A DNA stretch of 29,492 nucleotides, taken from NCBI RefSeq assembly GCF_000711955.1, contig NZ_JONR01000051.1, forward strand, positions 1 through 29,492, given 5' to 3'. Position numbers and translations under genes: made by a program. This document shows, piece after piece, positions 16,730-23,788 of this stretch (its first letter is position 1; every line of letters starts with the position of its first letter). Source of the stretch: Nevskia soli DSM 19509 (GTDB lineage Bacteria; Pseudomonadota; Gammaproteobacteria; Nevskiales; Nevskiaceae). The notes beneath the pieces were generated by a model. That model saw nothing but the letters and a program-made list of their open reading frames with translations. It was not told the origin of the DNA and searched no databases.

Positions 16730-17098
16730 CTAACCTCCGGCCTTCATCAGCGCCGCGGTTTCCGCCTGGGCCTGATCCCGGGCCTGGGCGGCAATCGTGC
16801 CCAGCTCGGACGAGGAGCGGTTCAGGCTCGCGTTTAGCTTCTTCAGGATGGCTTCGGAGAAGCAGGCGGCGAAGACCACCCGCTCGATGACCTGCGCTGG
16901 GATGCCTCCGCCTCCTCCATTGCCTCCAAGGGATGACAGTGCTTCCGGTATCAGGCGTTCCAGGCTCTCCACGACCTGGCCACGCTCGATCAGGTGCGCA
17001 GCCCAGCTGGTCCGGGTGATGCCGCGCCGCACCGCTTCGCGCGTGACCTGTGCTGCCGTCTCCGGCGCCAAGCGGATGGTAAAGACGTTGTGCTTCAT
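16730..17098 (-). CDS. Mobilisation accessory protein, ribbon-helix-helix-like N-terminus
   Basis: A 122-residue protein, first gene of the mobilisation operon. The N-terminus (VFTIRLAPETAAQVTREA, then TRTSWAAHLIERG) has the strand-helix-helix pattern of ribbon-helix-helix DNA-binding proteins, as in TrwA- or MobC-like oriT-binding partners of relaxases. The C-terminal half is helical with a Gly-rich hinge (GGNGGGGG) and an Ala/Gln-rich tail, suited to oligomerisation. The start at 17098 begins exactly at the conserved-looking part. An in-frame ATG at 17164 would add 22 residues and cannot be excluded, since neither start has a clear ribosome-binding site. A GC-rich hairpin lies immediately upstream of the chosen start. 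Confidence 0.75.
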   Translation of the reverse strand: MKHNVFTIRLAPETAAQVTREAVRRGITRTSWAAHLIERGQVVESLERLIPEALSSLGGNGGGGGIPAQVIERVVFAACFSEAILKKLNASLNRSSSELGTIAAQARDQAQAETAALMKAGG

Positions 17099-17133
17099 GG
17101 CTGCGCCGCCCAGCGTCCGTAGGGGGCGCAGCC
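17099..17133 (-). promoter_or_regulatory. Hairpin abutting the accessory-gene start codon
   Basis: Nine-base perfect arms GGCTGCGCC (17099-17107) and GGCGCAGCC (17125-17133). In the minus-strand transcript the 3' arm ends directly before the start codon, so folding would bury the ribosome-binding region of the first transfer gene. It may alternatively be one of the inverted repeats of an origin of transfer, since this intergenic region is the natural place for oriT. Confidence 0.5.
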
Positions 17134-17165
17134 GGTTTTCAGGATCACGTCCATGTGATACCATT

Positions 17166-17193
17166 TACGCAAATTCGGGATTATTAATACGCA
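17166..17193. promoter_or_regulatory. Candidate XRE operator, TACGCA direct repeat
   Basis: TACGCAAAT (17166-17174) and TACGCACGT (17188-17196) share TACGCA with a 22-base spacing, two helical turns. They sit in the divergent region between the transfer operon and the XRE gene, flanking and overlapping the predicted -10 element. The 9-base sequence TACGCAAAT recurs in the palindrome upstream of the PIN-like gene (19286-19294). Confidence 0.4.
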
Positions 17194-17212
17194 CGTTTGG
17201 GTGTCATGTCAA
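17184..17212 (-). promoter_or_regulatory. Sigma-70-like promoter of the mobilisation operon
   Basis: Read on the minus strand, a perfect -35 TTGACA (17207-17212) is followed after exactly 17 bases by TATTAA (17184-17189, four of six matching the -10 consensus). Transcription would begin near 17177. The -35 element overlaps the start codon of the divergent XRE gene, so a protein bound here could control both directions. Confidence 0.6.
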
Positions 17213-17634
17213 GAAACCCCTTTGACGTCGAAGTTGGTGAGCGGCTCAAGGCGGTACGGGAGAAAGCCCGGCTGCTGCAACCGGAGTTCGCTCAGCGCCT
17301 CGGTCTGGCGCCCCGCACCTATCAGAACTACGAGATCGGCGAGCGGACCATTTCGGCCGAAGCGATCAAAGCGCTTTACGAGATGTTTAGCGTCGATCCT
17401 GTGTGGCTGCTATCCGGACCGGGCAACGATCCCAGGAGCATCAAGACGCCGACCAAGCCGGATCTGCTGGCCGAGATCATCATCAAGGTGGAACAGCACC
17501 TGGCCAAGAATCGGCTGAAACTGCCGCTGGAGAAGAAGGCTCGGCTAATTGTTCTTCTGAACCAGTACATCCAGCTCAAGGGCAAGGTCGACGATGACCA
17601 TATAGAGCATGTGCTGTCGGTATCAGCGTTATAA
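17206..17634 (+). CDS. XRE-family helix-turn-helix regulator
   Basis: A 142-residue regulator with an N-terminal lambda-repressor-like helix-turn-helix (about residues 9-65: VGERLKAVREKARLLQPEFA, LAPRTYQNYEIGERTISAEA). A short helical C-terminal region (about 85-130) probably mediates dimerisation. I chose the ATG at 17206; a TTG nine bases earlier is also in frame. It is transcribed away from the mobilisation operon across a 107-base spacer, a layout typical of repressors that control element transfer and themselves. Confidence 0.88.
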   Translation: MSRNPFDVEVGERLKAVREKARLLQPEFAQRLGLAPRTYQNYEIGERTISAEAIKALYEMFSVDPVWLLSGPGNDPRSIKTPTKPDLLAEIIIKVEQHLAKNRLKLPLEKKARLIVLLNQYIQLKGKVDDDHIEHVLSVSAL

Positions 17635-17636
17635 AT

Positions 17637-17678
17637 CTGGCGCTTGGGTGACGTATATATACGTCGCTCAAGCGCCAG
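17637..17678. promoter_or_regulatory. 42-base near-perfect palindrome upstream of abiEi
   Basis: Outer arms of 10 bases (CTGGCGCTTG at 17637-17646, CAAGCGCCAG at 17669-17678) enclose a perfect 16-base palindrome GACGTATATATACGTC (17650-17665). The three-base segments between them are GGT and GCT, which would still pair by wobble in RNA. It lies three bases after the XRE stop and 53 before the abiEi start. It may be the first of two AbiEi operators and may also terminate the XRE transcript. Confidence 0.65.
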
Positions 17679-17683
17679 CACTT

Positions 17684-17730
17684 GATACAAAACATCGGTT
17701 GATTTAGAGTTTTGTCCGAGTATTTGTATC
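17684..17730. promoter_or_regulatory. Second inverted repeat and promoter at the abiEi start
   Basis: Interrupted arms GATACAAA-N3-TCGG (17684-17698) and CCGA-N3-TTTGTATC (17716-17730) are symmetric and end at the base before the abiEi ATG. Between them lies a possible promoter, TTGATA (17682-17687) and TAGAGT (17705-17710) spaced by 17 bases. Binding here would block transcription and translation starts. Characterised AbiEi antitoxins repress their operons through two inverted repeats, which matches the pair seen here. Confidence 0.6.
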
Positions 17731-18354
17731 ATGAACGAACATATCACCAGTAAACAGGCCGCGAAAGCGGTATCCATGCTCCATCAGCGGGGCATGGTCA
17801 GGCTGTCCGAGTTCATGAGCGATGGAATTACGGCCGCCACGATCTCCCGCCTCGAACGCCAAGGCAGCATCGTGCGCCTGTCCCGCGGTCTCTATCAGCT
17901 TCCCGATGCACCGCTGGATGCGCATCATGCACTGGCCGAGGCCTCCAAGCTGGTTCCCAGAGGGGTGGTTTGCCTGGTTTCGGCACTCGCCTTCCATGAT
18001 CTCACCGACCAAGTGCCCCCCAAAATCTGGATGGCCATCGGCGCCAAAGACTGGAAGCCGCGCGTGACCTATCCACCGCTACACTTCAGCCGGTTCCCGG
18101 ACCAGCAGCTCAAATCCGGCGTCGAGATTCACCACATCGAGGGTACGCCCGTGCGGATTTTCGGCGTTGCCAAAACCCTGGCCGACGTCTTCCGGTATCG
18201 CCGCACGGTGGGTACCAACCTGGCTATCGAAGGACTGCGCGCTGCCATCAAACAGCGAAAGGCCAGTCCCTCGGAGATCGCCGCGCAAGCTGCCGCGGCG
18301 GGCGTCTGGAAGGCCATGCAGCCCTACCTGGAAACCCTCACCTTCGATGGCTAA
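17731..18354 (+). CDS. abiEi: AbiEi-type antitoxin and transcriptional repressor
   Basis: A 207-residue protein of the AbiEi family, the antitoxin of type IV toxin-antitoxin systems. An N-terminal winged helix-turn-helix (residues about 1-55; LSEFMSDGITAATISRLERQ, then LSRGLYQLPD) binds the operator. The following domain has the family motifs GVVCLVSALAFHDLTDQVP, FGVAKTLADVFRYR and NLAIEGLRAAI. The start abuts the inverted repeat at 17684-17730. The stop overlaps the toxin start by eight bases, ensuring coupled expression. The toxin is counteracted without direct protein contact in known members. Confidence 0.92.
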   Translation: MNEHITSKQAAKAVSMLHQRGMVRLSEFMSDGITAATISRLERQGSIVRLSRGLYQLPDAPLDAHHALAEASKLVPRGVVCLVSALAFHDLTDQVPPKIWMAIGAKDWKPRVTYPPLHFSRFPDQQLKSGVEIHHIEGTPVRIFGVAKTLADVFRYRRTVGTNLAIEGLRAAIKQRKASPSEIAAQAAAAGVWKAMQPYLETLTFDG

Positions 18355-19255
18355 GCCAATCCGCAACGTGGGAGCATCGGTGCGGGCGCGGTTGCAAACG
18401 CTGGCCCGAGAACGGCAGCAGCCGCTCGACCTTCTGCTGGTCCGCTACGCCCTCGAACGATTCCTCTACAGGCTCAGCCGCTCGCAATTTGGCGGCCGGT
18501 TCGCGCTCAAGGGCGCCATGCTACTAACGACCTGGTTTGACGAGCCGCATCGCCCCACCCGGGATCTCGACCTGCTCGGCTTTGGCGACCCGGCCGCTGA
18601 CCTGATGCTCGCGGTTTTCCGAGAGATCTGCGCTACCCAAGTCGAAGACGACGGTCTGATCTTTGACCTCGACGGACTACGGGTCGATCAAATCCGAGAA
18701 GAACTCGCATACGGCGGTCTGCGCCTACGTACTACAGCGCAGCTCGCAGGCGCACGCATCCCCATCACCATCGACATCGGCTTTGGCGATGCGGTGGAAC
18801 CCGGTCTCGAGGAAATCGATCTCCCGGTGCTGCTAGGCATGCCGGCACCACATCTGCGCGCGTACCCGCAGGAAACGGTCATCGCCGAGAAATTCCAGGC
18901 GATGGTCATGCTCGGTCGCGCCAACAGCCGGATGAAAGATTTCTACGACATCTGGGTCCTGTCCAAGCAATACGAGTTCGAAGGCGACCGCCTGCCACGC
19001 GCGATCGCGGCGACGTTCCGGCGTCGCGGAACGGAAATCCCCACCACACCCCCGGATGCCTTGACCACCGAGTTTGCCCGCGACGACGCCAAGGCCAGAC
19101 AATGGACTGCCTTCGTTGCGAATTTGACGCTGCCGCCCGCCCCCTTCGAGGAAGTCCTCGCCGATCTAGCACGGTTTCTGATGCCCCAAGCCGAAACAGC
19201 GCGCCAGCGCGCCCAACCCCCTGAGGGCCCCGCAGCCGCAAGTTCAGAACCCTAG
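18347..19255 (+). CDS. abiEii: AbiEii-type nucleotidyltransferase toxin
   Basis: A 302-residue nucleotidyltransferase-like toxin. Motif I is FALKGAMLL (52-60), followed by the metal-binding acidic motif TRDLDLLGFG with Asp73 and Asp75. Later family motifs are ETVIAEKFQAMV and NSRMKDFYDIW. Known members transfer nucleotides, for example to tRNA, and halt growth, giving abortive infection. I chose the ATG at 18347, which overlaps the antitoxin stop. The open frame runs further upstream in the antitoxin gene, but that part is an alternative reading of abiEi. The C-terminal tail (QRAQPPEGPAAASS) is low-complexity. Confidence 0.92.
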   Translation: MAKPIRNVGASVRARLQTLARERQQPLDLLLVRYALERFLYRLSRSQFGGRFALKGAMLLTTWFDEPHRPTRDLDLLGFGDPAADLMLAVFREICATQVEDDGLIFDLDGLRVDQIREELAYGGLRLRTTAQLAGARIPITIDIGFGDAVEPGLEEIDLPVLLGMPAPHLRAYPQETVIAEKFQAMVMLGRANSRMKDFYDIWVLSKQYEFEGDRLPRAIAATFRRRGTEIPTTPPDALTTEFARDDAKARQWTAFVANLTLPPAPFEEVLADLARFLMPQAETARQRAQPPEGPAAASSEP

Positions 19256-19278
19256 CCGGACATATGTATTCAGACCAG

Positions 19279-19292
19279 TTGCGTATACGCAA
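19279..19292. promoter_or_regulatory. Palindrome TTGCGTATACGCAA upstream of the PIN-like gene
   Basis: A perfect 14-base palindrome, 30 bases before the PIN-like start codon. Its right half with flanking bases (TACGCAAAT) is identical to a sequence in the XRE/transfer intergenic region (17166-17174). It is therefore a plausible site for the XRE regulator or for a factor common to both operons. Confidence 0.5.
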
Positions 19293-19322
19293 ATCGCGAA
19301 TCAAAGAACACCGACAGCAGCG

Positions 19323-20468
19323 ATGTCAACGAAGTTCGATCGGGTAATCCGTGACCGCAAGGCGCTGATGGAGCGCAGCATGGCCCATCTCGATCGACCG
19401 TGGGTCAGCTATGCCGAGCACATCAAGGCGTCACGCTTCAAGCGAGCCCAGAGCGTCGCGGACCGCACCATCATCTACCTCGATACCAATGCCTGGCTCA
19501 CCATCGCCAACGTCCGCATCAACAAGCAACGCGTCACCGCAGAGATGCGGGATTTCGAGCGTCAGATCGCGCGCGCCGTGGCGAGCAGCAGATTTCTGTT
19601 TCCCATAGGGCTGAGCACTTTCTTCGAACTCGACGCCATCGCCGACAATGCCACCCGCGCATCACTGATCGGCTTTGTTGACGAGATGTGCCAGGGCTTC
19701 TGTGTCGAGACTGATCACACCTTGTTCGACGTGGAGCTGCGGCGAATAGAGGCCGGGGACAGCGAGGAATATCGCCACCCTGCTGAGTTCCTGCGCAGGC
19801 CCATGGAGCTGGTTGACCCCATCAATATGTCGCGGCCCGACGAGATTCCGCCGGACTTCGTCGCTCACATTTACTACAAGACGCGATATGACATCATCAC
19901 CGAGTGCTCCTTCAGCGACCAGTTGGAGTTCACTAGGGCACACCGCAAGAAAATCTGGGACAACAAGGCGCTGACCGACCAGCTCAACGAAACCAAGCTC
20001 GCAACGCCCATCAAGGCCCCGGAACTGTTCAGAGCGATGGTCGGTGTGTTTAAGAGCCTGATTGAGCTTCACTGCCAGCGCTTCAAGCGGGAGATGGAAG
20101 ACGAACTGCGTCAACTGCTGGTCCTGCGCTGCCTCTACCTCTGGGACCAGAATCCAGGCAGCGCCGCGTTTCCTACCATCCGCATCAACGTTACGCTATG
20201 GGGCCTGATGCAAGCTGATCCCACCCGCCGCTTCCACCATGGTGACGTCGCCGACTTCGAGGCCGCCGCGAGCGCGCTGCCACTGGCAGCCGCTTTTTAC
20301 ACCGACCGCAAGCTCGCCAACTTTCTCAACGACCCCCAGCTGGCGCCGCTACGCAGCGCCTTCCCCTGCGAGGTGGTCAGCGGCTTTTCCGAGATGGCCC
20401 AGCACCTCGCGGCGCTGATCGAAGCAAGACGGAGATACGCAGGCTGCGAGACGCCCAGCGGTTGTTGA
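19323..20468 (+). CDS. PIN-like ribonuclease domain protein
   Basis: A 381-residue protein with split PIN-like features. IIYLDTNAWLTIA (50-62) carries the first acidic residue (Asp54). FFELDAIAD (100-108) may give a second. The C-terminal HHGDVADFEAAASALPLAAAFYTDR (305-329) holds Asp308, Asp311 and Asp328, in the order expected of a PIN fold whose strands are separated by a long helical insertion. PIN proteins cut RNA using a cluster of acidic residues and divalent metal. The gene stands between abiEii and the CoiA-like gene, four bases before the latter, so the two are likely one operon. I do not recognise a named subfamily. Confidence 0.72.
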   Translation: MSTKFDRVIRDRKALMERSMAHLDRPWVSYAEHIKASRFKRAQSVADRTIIYLDTNAWLTIANVRINKQRVTAEMRDFERQIARAVASSRFLFPIGLSTFFELDAIADNATRASLIGFVDEMCQGFCVETDHTLFDVELRRIEAGDSEEYRHPAEFLRRPMELVDPINMSRPDEIPPDFVAHIYYKTRYDIITECSFSDQLEFTRAHRKKIWDNKALTDQLNETKLATPIKAPELFRAMVGVFKSLIELHCQRFKREMEDELRQLLVLRCLYLWDQNPGSAAFPTIRINVTLWGLMQADPTRRFHHGDVADFEAAASALPLAAAFYTDRKLANFLNDPQLAPLRSAFPCEVVSGFSEMAQHLAALIEARRRYAGCETPSGC

Positions 20469-20472
20469 CTTT

Positions 20473-21858
20473 GTGTCTCTGGCGCATAAGCATGAATACG
20501 TGCCCGCCCTCTCAGTCGCGAACCCTGAAATCAATGAGGTCCGAGATCTCAGTACCGGACAGCTTCTGGCCTCGAAGCAGCTGATCAACGAGGACGACGG
20601 CGCGATTAGTAAGCTGCGGCTGCGCCTGTACGAGGACGAGATAGAGGGGCGCCGCGGTTACGTCTGCTCGACCTGTAACGTACCCGTCTATCTGGTCTCT
20701 ACACCGGATCGTGGCCGCTTCTTTTTTCGGCATAAAATCGAGGACGGGAGTTGCCCGGCGCGGACTAGGGGACTGCTATCCGAGCGCGAAATTCTGGCTC
20801 GCAAGTTCCACGGCCAGAGAGAGAGTGAACCGCACCTGCGCGTCAAGGCCTTACTCCAGCAGAGCCTGCAGGCCGATTCCAATTTCGCTGACGTGAAAGT
20901 CGAGGCCGTGTGGAAAAGCTTCGACGAGGAACAGTGGCGCAAGCCGGACGTCAGCGCCTGCTACCGCGGCTTGCCGGTCGCTTTCGAGATTCAGCTGTCG
21001 ACTACCTTCGTGCGCGTCGTGGCGGAGCGGCGATCCTTCTACCGCCAGCAGGGCGCCTTGCTGATCTGGGTCTTCGATCATTTCGACGACGCGGCGCGCC
21101 GCCTCACTGAAGACGACATCTTCTACAACAACAACTGCAACGCCTTCGTTGTCACGGCCAAGACTCTGGCGGCGTCGAACGCCGCTGGGGCGTTCCGTTT
21201 GGGCTGCTGTTGGGCGCTGCCCGGGGATGCTGCCGGCAGCAAGTTGCAGCGCGCACTGATCGGGTTTGCCGAACTGACCCTGGACCTGGCTGGTCAGCGG
21301 GCGTTCTACTTCGATCACGACGGCGAGGTCGAGCGGCTACGCCTCCAACGTGAGGCCGCAGTGCGACAACGGGCGGAGCAGGCGGCTGAAGCCTTCCGCC
21401 AGCGGCTCCTTCGCTACATCCATGCGTATCTTCGGACGAGAGCCAACGATCTGGAAGTCTGGGATGCGCTTAGGAGCGACGCCCGAAAACACGGCTTCCA
21501 GTTCGATCGCTATCCGGGCTCACTACCCTGGACCTTAATCATGACGCTGCTATCCGCTCAGGCCGACCGGCCGGTGGGATTCAAGTTCAGGTCGATGAAG
21601 GAGGTAGCCCACAACATATATCCCGGCAAGGCGAAGTACCTGCGCTACTTCCTCCATGCCATTCAAATCTGCGGAACGGGTCGCGATCTCGCAGACGGCA
21701 AGGCATGGCAGGAGCGAGTACGGCAGTACACGCCGCTCCTCGGCGCCAGGGATGTGAGCGTGGTCGCAGATGTAGCTCCCCTGCCCCTCGTCGACTTCCT
21801 TTTCCCGGAGTTGCGTCTTCGCGAGATGGATCTTGGCGAGCCGGAAACAGCAAGATGA
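20473..21858 (+). CDS. CoiA-like/DUF6035-like putative nuclease
   Basis: A 461-residue protein resembling CoiA-type competence nucleases and the DUF6035 group. A possible zinc site is formed by CSTC (65-68), His87 and Cys94. Next come ESEPHLRVKALL (117-128) and RKPDVSACYRGLPVAFEIQLS (156-176), which give a PD-(D/E)xK-like set: Glu119, Asp159, Glu172 and Gln174. The later part is helical with an Arg/Glu/Ala-rich coiled-coil-like stretch (about 290-325) and no recognised domain. The GTG start follows the PIN-like stop by four bases, though no clear ribosome-binding site is seen. Nucleolytic activity is inferred. Confidence 0.7.
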   Translation: MSLAHKHEYVPALSVANPEINEVRDLSTGQLLASKQLINEDDGAISKLRLRLYEDEIEGRRGYVCSTCNVPVYLVSTPDRGRFFFRHKIEDGSCPARTRGLLSEREILARKFHGQRESEPHLRVKALLQQSLQADSNFADVKVEAVWKSFDEEQWRKPDVSACYRGLPVAFEIQLSTTFVRVVAERRSFYRQQGALLIWVFDHFDDAARRLTEDDIFYNNNCNAFVVTAKTLAASNAAGAFRLGCCWALPGDAAGSKLQRALIGFAELTLDLAGQRAFYFDHDGEVERLRLQREAAVRQRAEQAAEAFRQRLLRYIHAYLRTRANDLEVWDALRSDARKHGFQFDRYPGSLPWTLIMTLLSAQADRPVGFKFRSMKEVAHNIYPGKAKYLRYFLHAIQICGTGRDLADGKAWQERVRQYTPLLGARDVSVVADVAPLPLVDFLFPELRLREMDLGEPETAR

Positions 21859-21954
21859 AGGCAGGGAACAAAGGACCGTCGATGCCGCCCCAATCAAGGA
21901 ACGCTTTCCACCCACCTAAATAGTAGCCGACTATCGGAAAAAACAGCCAAAAAC

Positions 21955-22461
21955 GTGGACGCCAACAGAATCCGAGACGAACTCTCCCGTATACGACGAC
22001 AGCTCCACAGGGGAGATGAGTCGGAACTGTGGGTTTGGGTAATTCAAGATACGCTTGCCTGCGCGCAGCGACCGCTGCGGGACCACATTACTTTTGGCGG
22101 ACGCAATCCCCTGCGACCCGAGGCGAAAGCACTTGTCGAGGCATGGGTAGAGCGCGTAATACGCAGCGGATTTCGCTCGATCATCTCGCTACTTGAAGAG
22201 GCACAGCTTGATCGGTACTACGTGCGTGGCGGTATTGGGCTTCATCCCAAGGGTCTCCTCGGTTACTACGAGTCTCGGAAACTCAGCGTCGAAAGTGTTC
22301 CCTGCCAAGACTACCAACGGCCGACAGCCGAGCAGATGCTGTTAGTCCTGGACGCATTTGGCCGACTCCCAAAGCCCATCCTTCTCCATTGCAGCGCCGG
22401 CATCGACCGCACGGCACCAGTCGCCGCGTTCCTGGTTGAGAATTCAAAGCTTGTTGGGTGA
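21955..22461 (+). CDS. Cysteine-dependent (CX5R) protein phosphatase-like protein
   Basis: A 168-residue protein with the signature HCSAGIDRT near the C-terminus, which provides the nucleophilic Cys and phosphate-binding Arg of protein tyrosine/dual-specificity phosphatases. A possible general-acid Asp is in VPCQDYQRPT. Helix and strand segments before these (FRSIISLLEEAQ) fit the fold. The protein ends about 16 residues after the CX5R motif, shorter than most family members, so the C-terminus may be truncated. The GTG start is chosen by position only. It could act on proteins or on nucleotides. Confidence 0.7.
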   Translation: MDANRIRDELSRIRRQLHRGDESELWVWVIQDTLACAQRPLRDHITFGGRNPLRPEAKALVEAWVERVIRSGFRSIISLLEEAQLDRYYVRGGIGLHPKGLLGYYESRKLSVESVPCQDYQRPTAEQMLLVLDAFGRLPKPILLHCSAGIDRTAPVAAFLVENSKLVG

Positions 22462-23148
22462 CTGTGACCTGTCGGCCGTTGCATTGAACCCATGAGTGCC
22501 GCGCTGGCGCCTTTTTTGGACAGCACCGACCGGCCCGGGCGATGGAATACCGCCCGGGCCGGTGCAGAGCGCTACGTCAATGCAGCTTTGCTTGACCCCA
22601 TGCCTCAAGGCTGGTGCCAGGCAGACTGTGGAGTGCATTTAGGAAGGGCAATCCAAGCTCCACGGGAATTACAACGAACGCGGGTTGCCCCCCCGTGGCG
22701 CGGGGAAAACCTGCCGCGGTGTGATCTCCGTCGTACCGCGCAGCCAACACGCGCGGCCCATCATCAAAAAACACCAAGCGCGACCGTAAAGCCTTCGTAG
22801 GTATAGCTCGTCTGTTCATATCGAAAATAGGCGTATCTACGGCCAGGTTCATATTGAGTCATGACATTCTCCGAGCCGGGGGTTGAACGGGCGACAAGAA
22901 CGCACGAGGACGCCATTTCACCCTTACCGTTCGTCGGAAAGTTTCGGCGTCTGGTTCCCAGTTACTGATAAGCCTCAAAAACCTCGGGCAGATCGTAGGT
23001 TGAGATATACTGAATTCCAGGTGCTTGGCAGGCGCCTGCAGCCCACGATGCGAAGCTGGATTCGGCTCTGCTGGTACGTAGGACACTGGTGATCCCTGGT
23101 TCAGCGGGGGCGTTTGTGGGCGGCGACCCTGCATGACCGGAGATTGAT
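22462..23148. other. Gene-poor stretch of about 690 bases
   Basis: No convincing gene. The best candidate is a minus-strand open frame at 22577-22852 (91 codons), which lacks a ribosome-binding site and matches nothing I recognise. A strong hairpin lies at 22529-22563. The upstream phosphatase may have lost its C-terminal part here, and the stretch may be decayed coding sequence. Confidence 0.4.
22529..22563. repeat. GC-rich stem-loop after the phosphatase gene
   Basis: Perfect 13-base arms (22529-22541 and 22551-22563) made only of A/C/G/T in the pattern ACCGGCCCGGGCG, around a nine-base loop. It lies 67 bases after the phosphatase stop. No T-run follows on either strand, so terminator function is only suggested by position. 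Confidence 0.55.
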
Positions 23149-23715
23149 GTGTCCAACAAAATCGAATCCCCTGAAGCTGTTCAGGCTCGCCGTGATGCGC
23201 AGCGCCTGCGCAAATCACTCGGTATTCCGCAGCATGAGGCCCTGGAACAGGTCGCCAAGCGGCGCGGCTTTTCCTCGTGGCATGCGCTCATACACGCGGG
23301 CGCCCTCCCCTTGCAGCAAAAGTACGAAATTCCCATTGGTGACCAATGGGATATTGCCATTGTGCTGTATGACAGCAAGGCGCTGATACGTGAGGTTCAT
23401 GCGACAGGGCTTCCCGGTCTCCTGATTGGCGAGGAGATTTTCAGAAGAGTTAACGTCCTCATGAAAGGGGGGGTATTTTCCGTTCGTACTTCCCGTCTTT
23501 GCGAGAAATTCGAGCGCGTCCTTAAGGGTATTTTGGGCGGACGTGACATTGATCAGTTGGGCATAGACGACTGGAAATTGGTCGCTGCTCAATACGGCGA
23601 ATGGATTGAAGACCCGAGCGCATGGGTCATAGCAGCTTATGAATGCCGACACGCAGAGTACCTACGCGGCGCCGGCTTGCGTCCGAGATCATACGGAAAT
23701 GAATCGACACCTTGA
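23149..23715 (+). CDS. Hypothetical protein with glyoxalase-associated N-terminal motif
   Basis: A 188-residue protein of unknown function. The GTG start is well placed after CCGGAGATTGAT. Residues 12-48 (ARRDAQRLRKSLGI, then HEALEQVAKRRGFSSWHALI) follow a helical pattern found at the N-terminus of some glyoxalase-superfamily and small DNA-associated proteins (SHSQALELVA-x-GF-x-WN-L). The rest has mixed strands and helices, with a basic Gly patch (KGILGGRD), and no signal peptide. It lies 73 bases before the SIR2-like gene on the same strand and may belong to its operon. Confidence 0.65.
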   Translation: MSNKIESPEAVQARRDAQRLRKSLGIPQHEALEQVAKRRGFSSWHALIHAGALPLQQKYEIPIGDQWDIAIVLYDSKALIREVHATGLPGLLIGEEIFRRVNVLMKGGVFSVRTSRLCEKFERVLKGILGGRDIDQLGIDDWKLVAAQYGEWIEDPSAWVIAAYECRHAEYLRGAGLRPRSYGNESTP

Positions 23716-23788
23716 TCGGTCAGCGAAGTATTGCGATCGAAGGTGGCCCTGGGAGCGTCACGTGATGCGTTATTAGGGAACACCACCG

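Noticed and set aside
22577..22852. 91-codon open frame on the minus strand
   Set aside because: No ribosome-binding site, no family recognised, isolated in a gene-poor stretch. Kept only as a remark.
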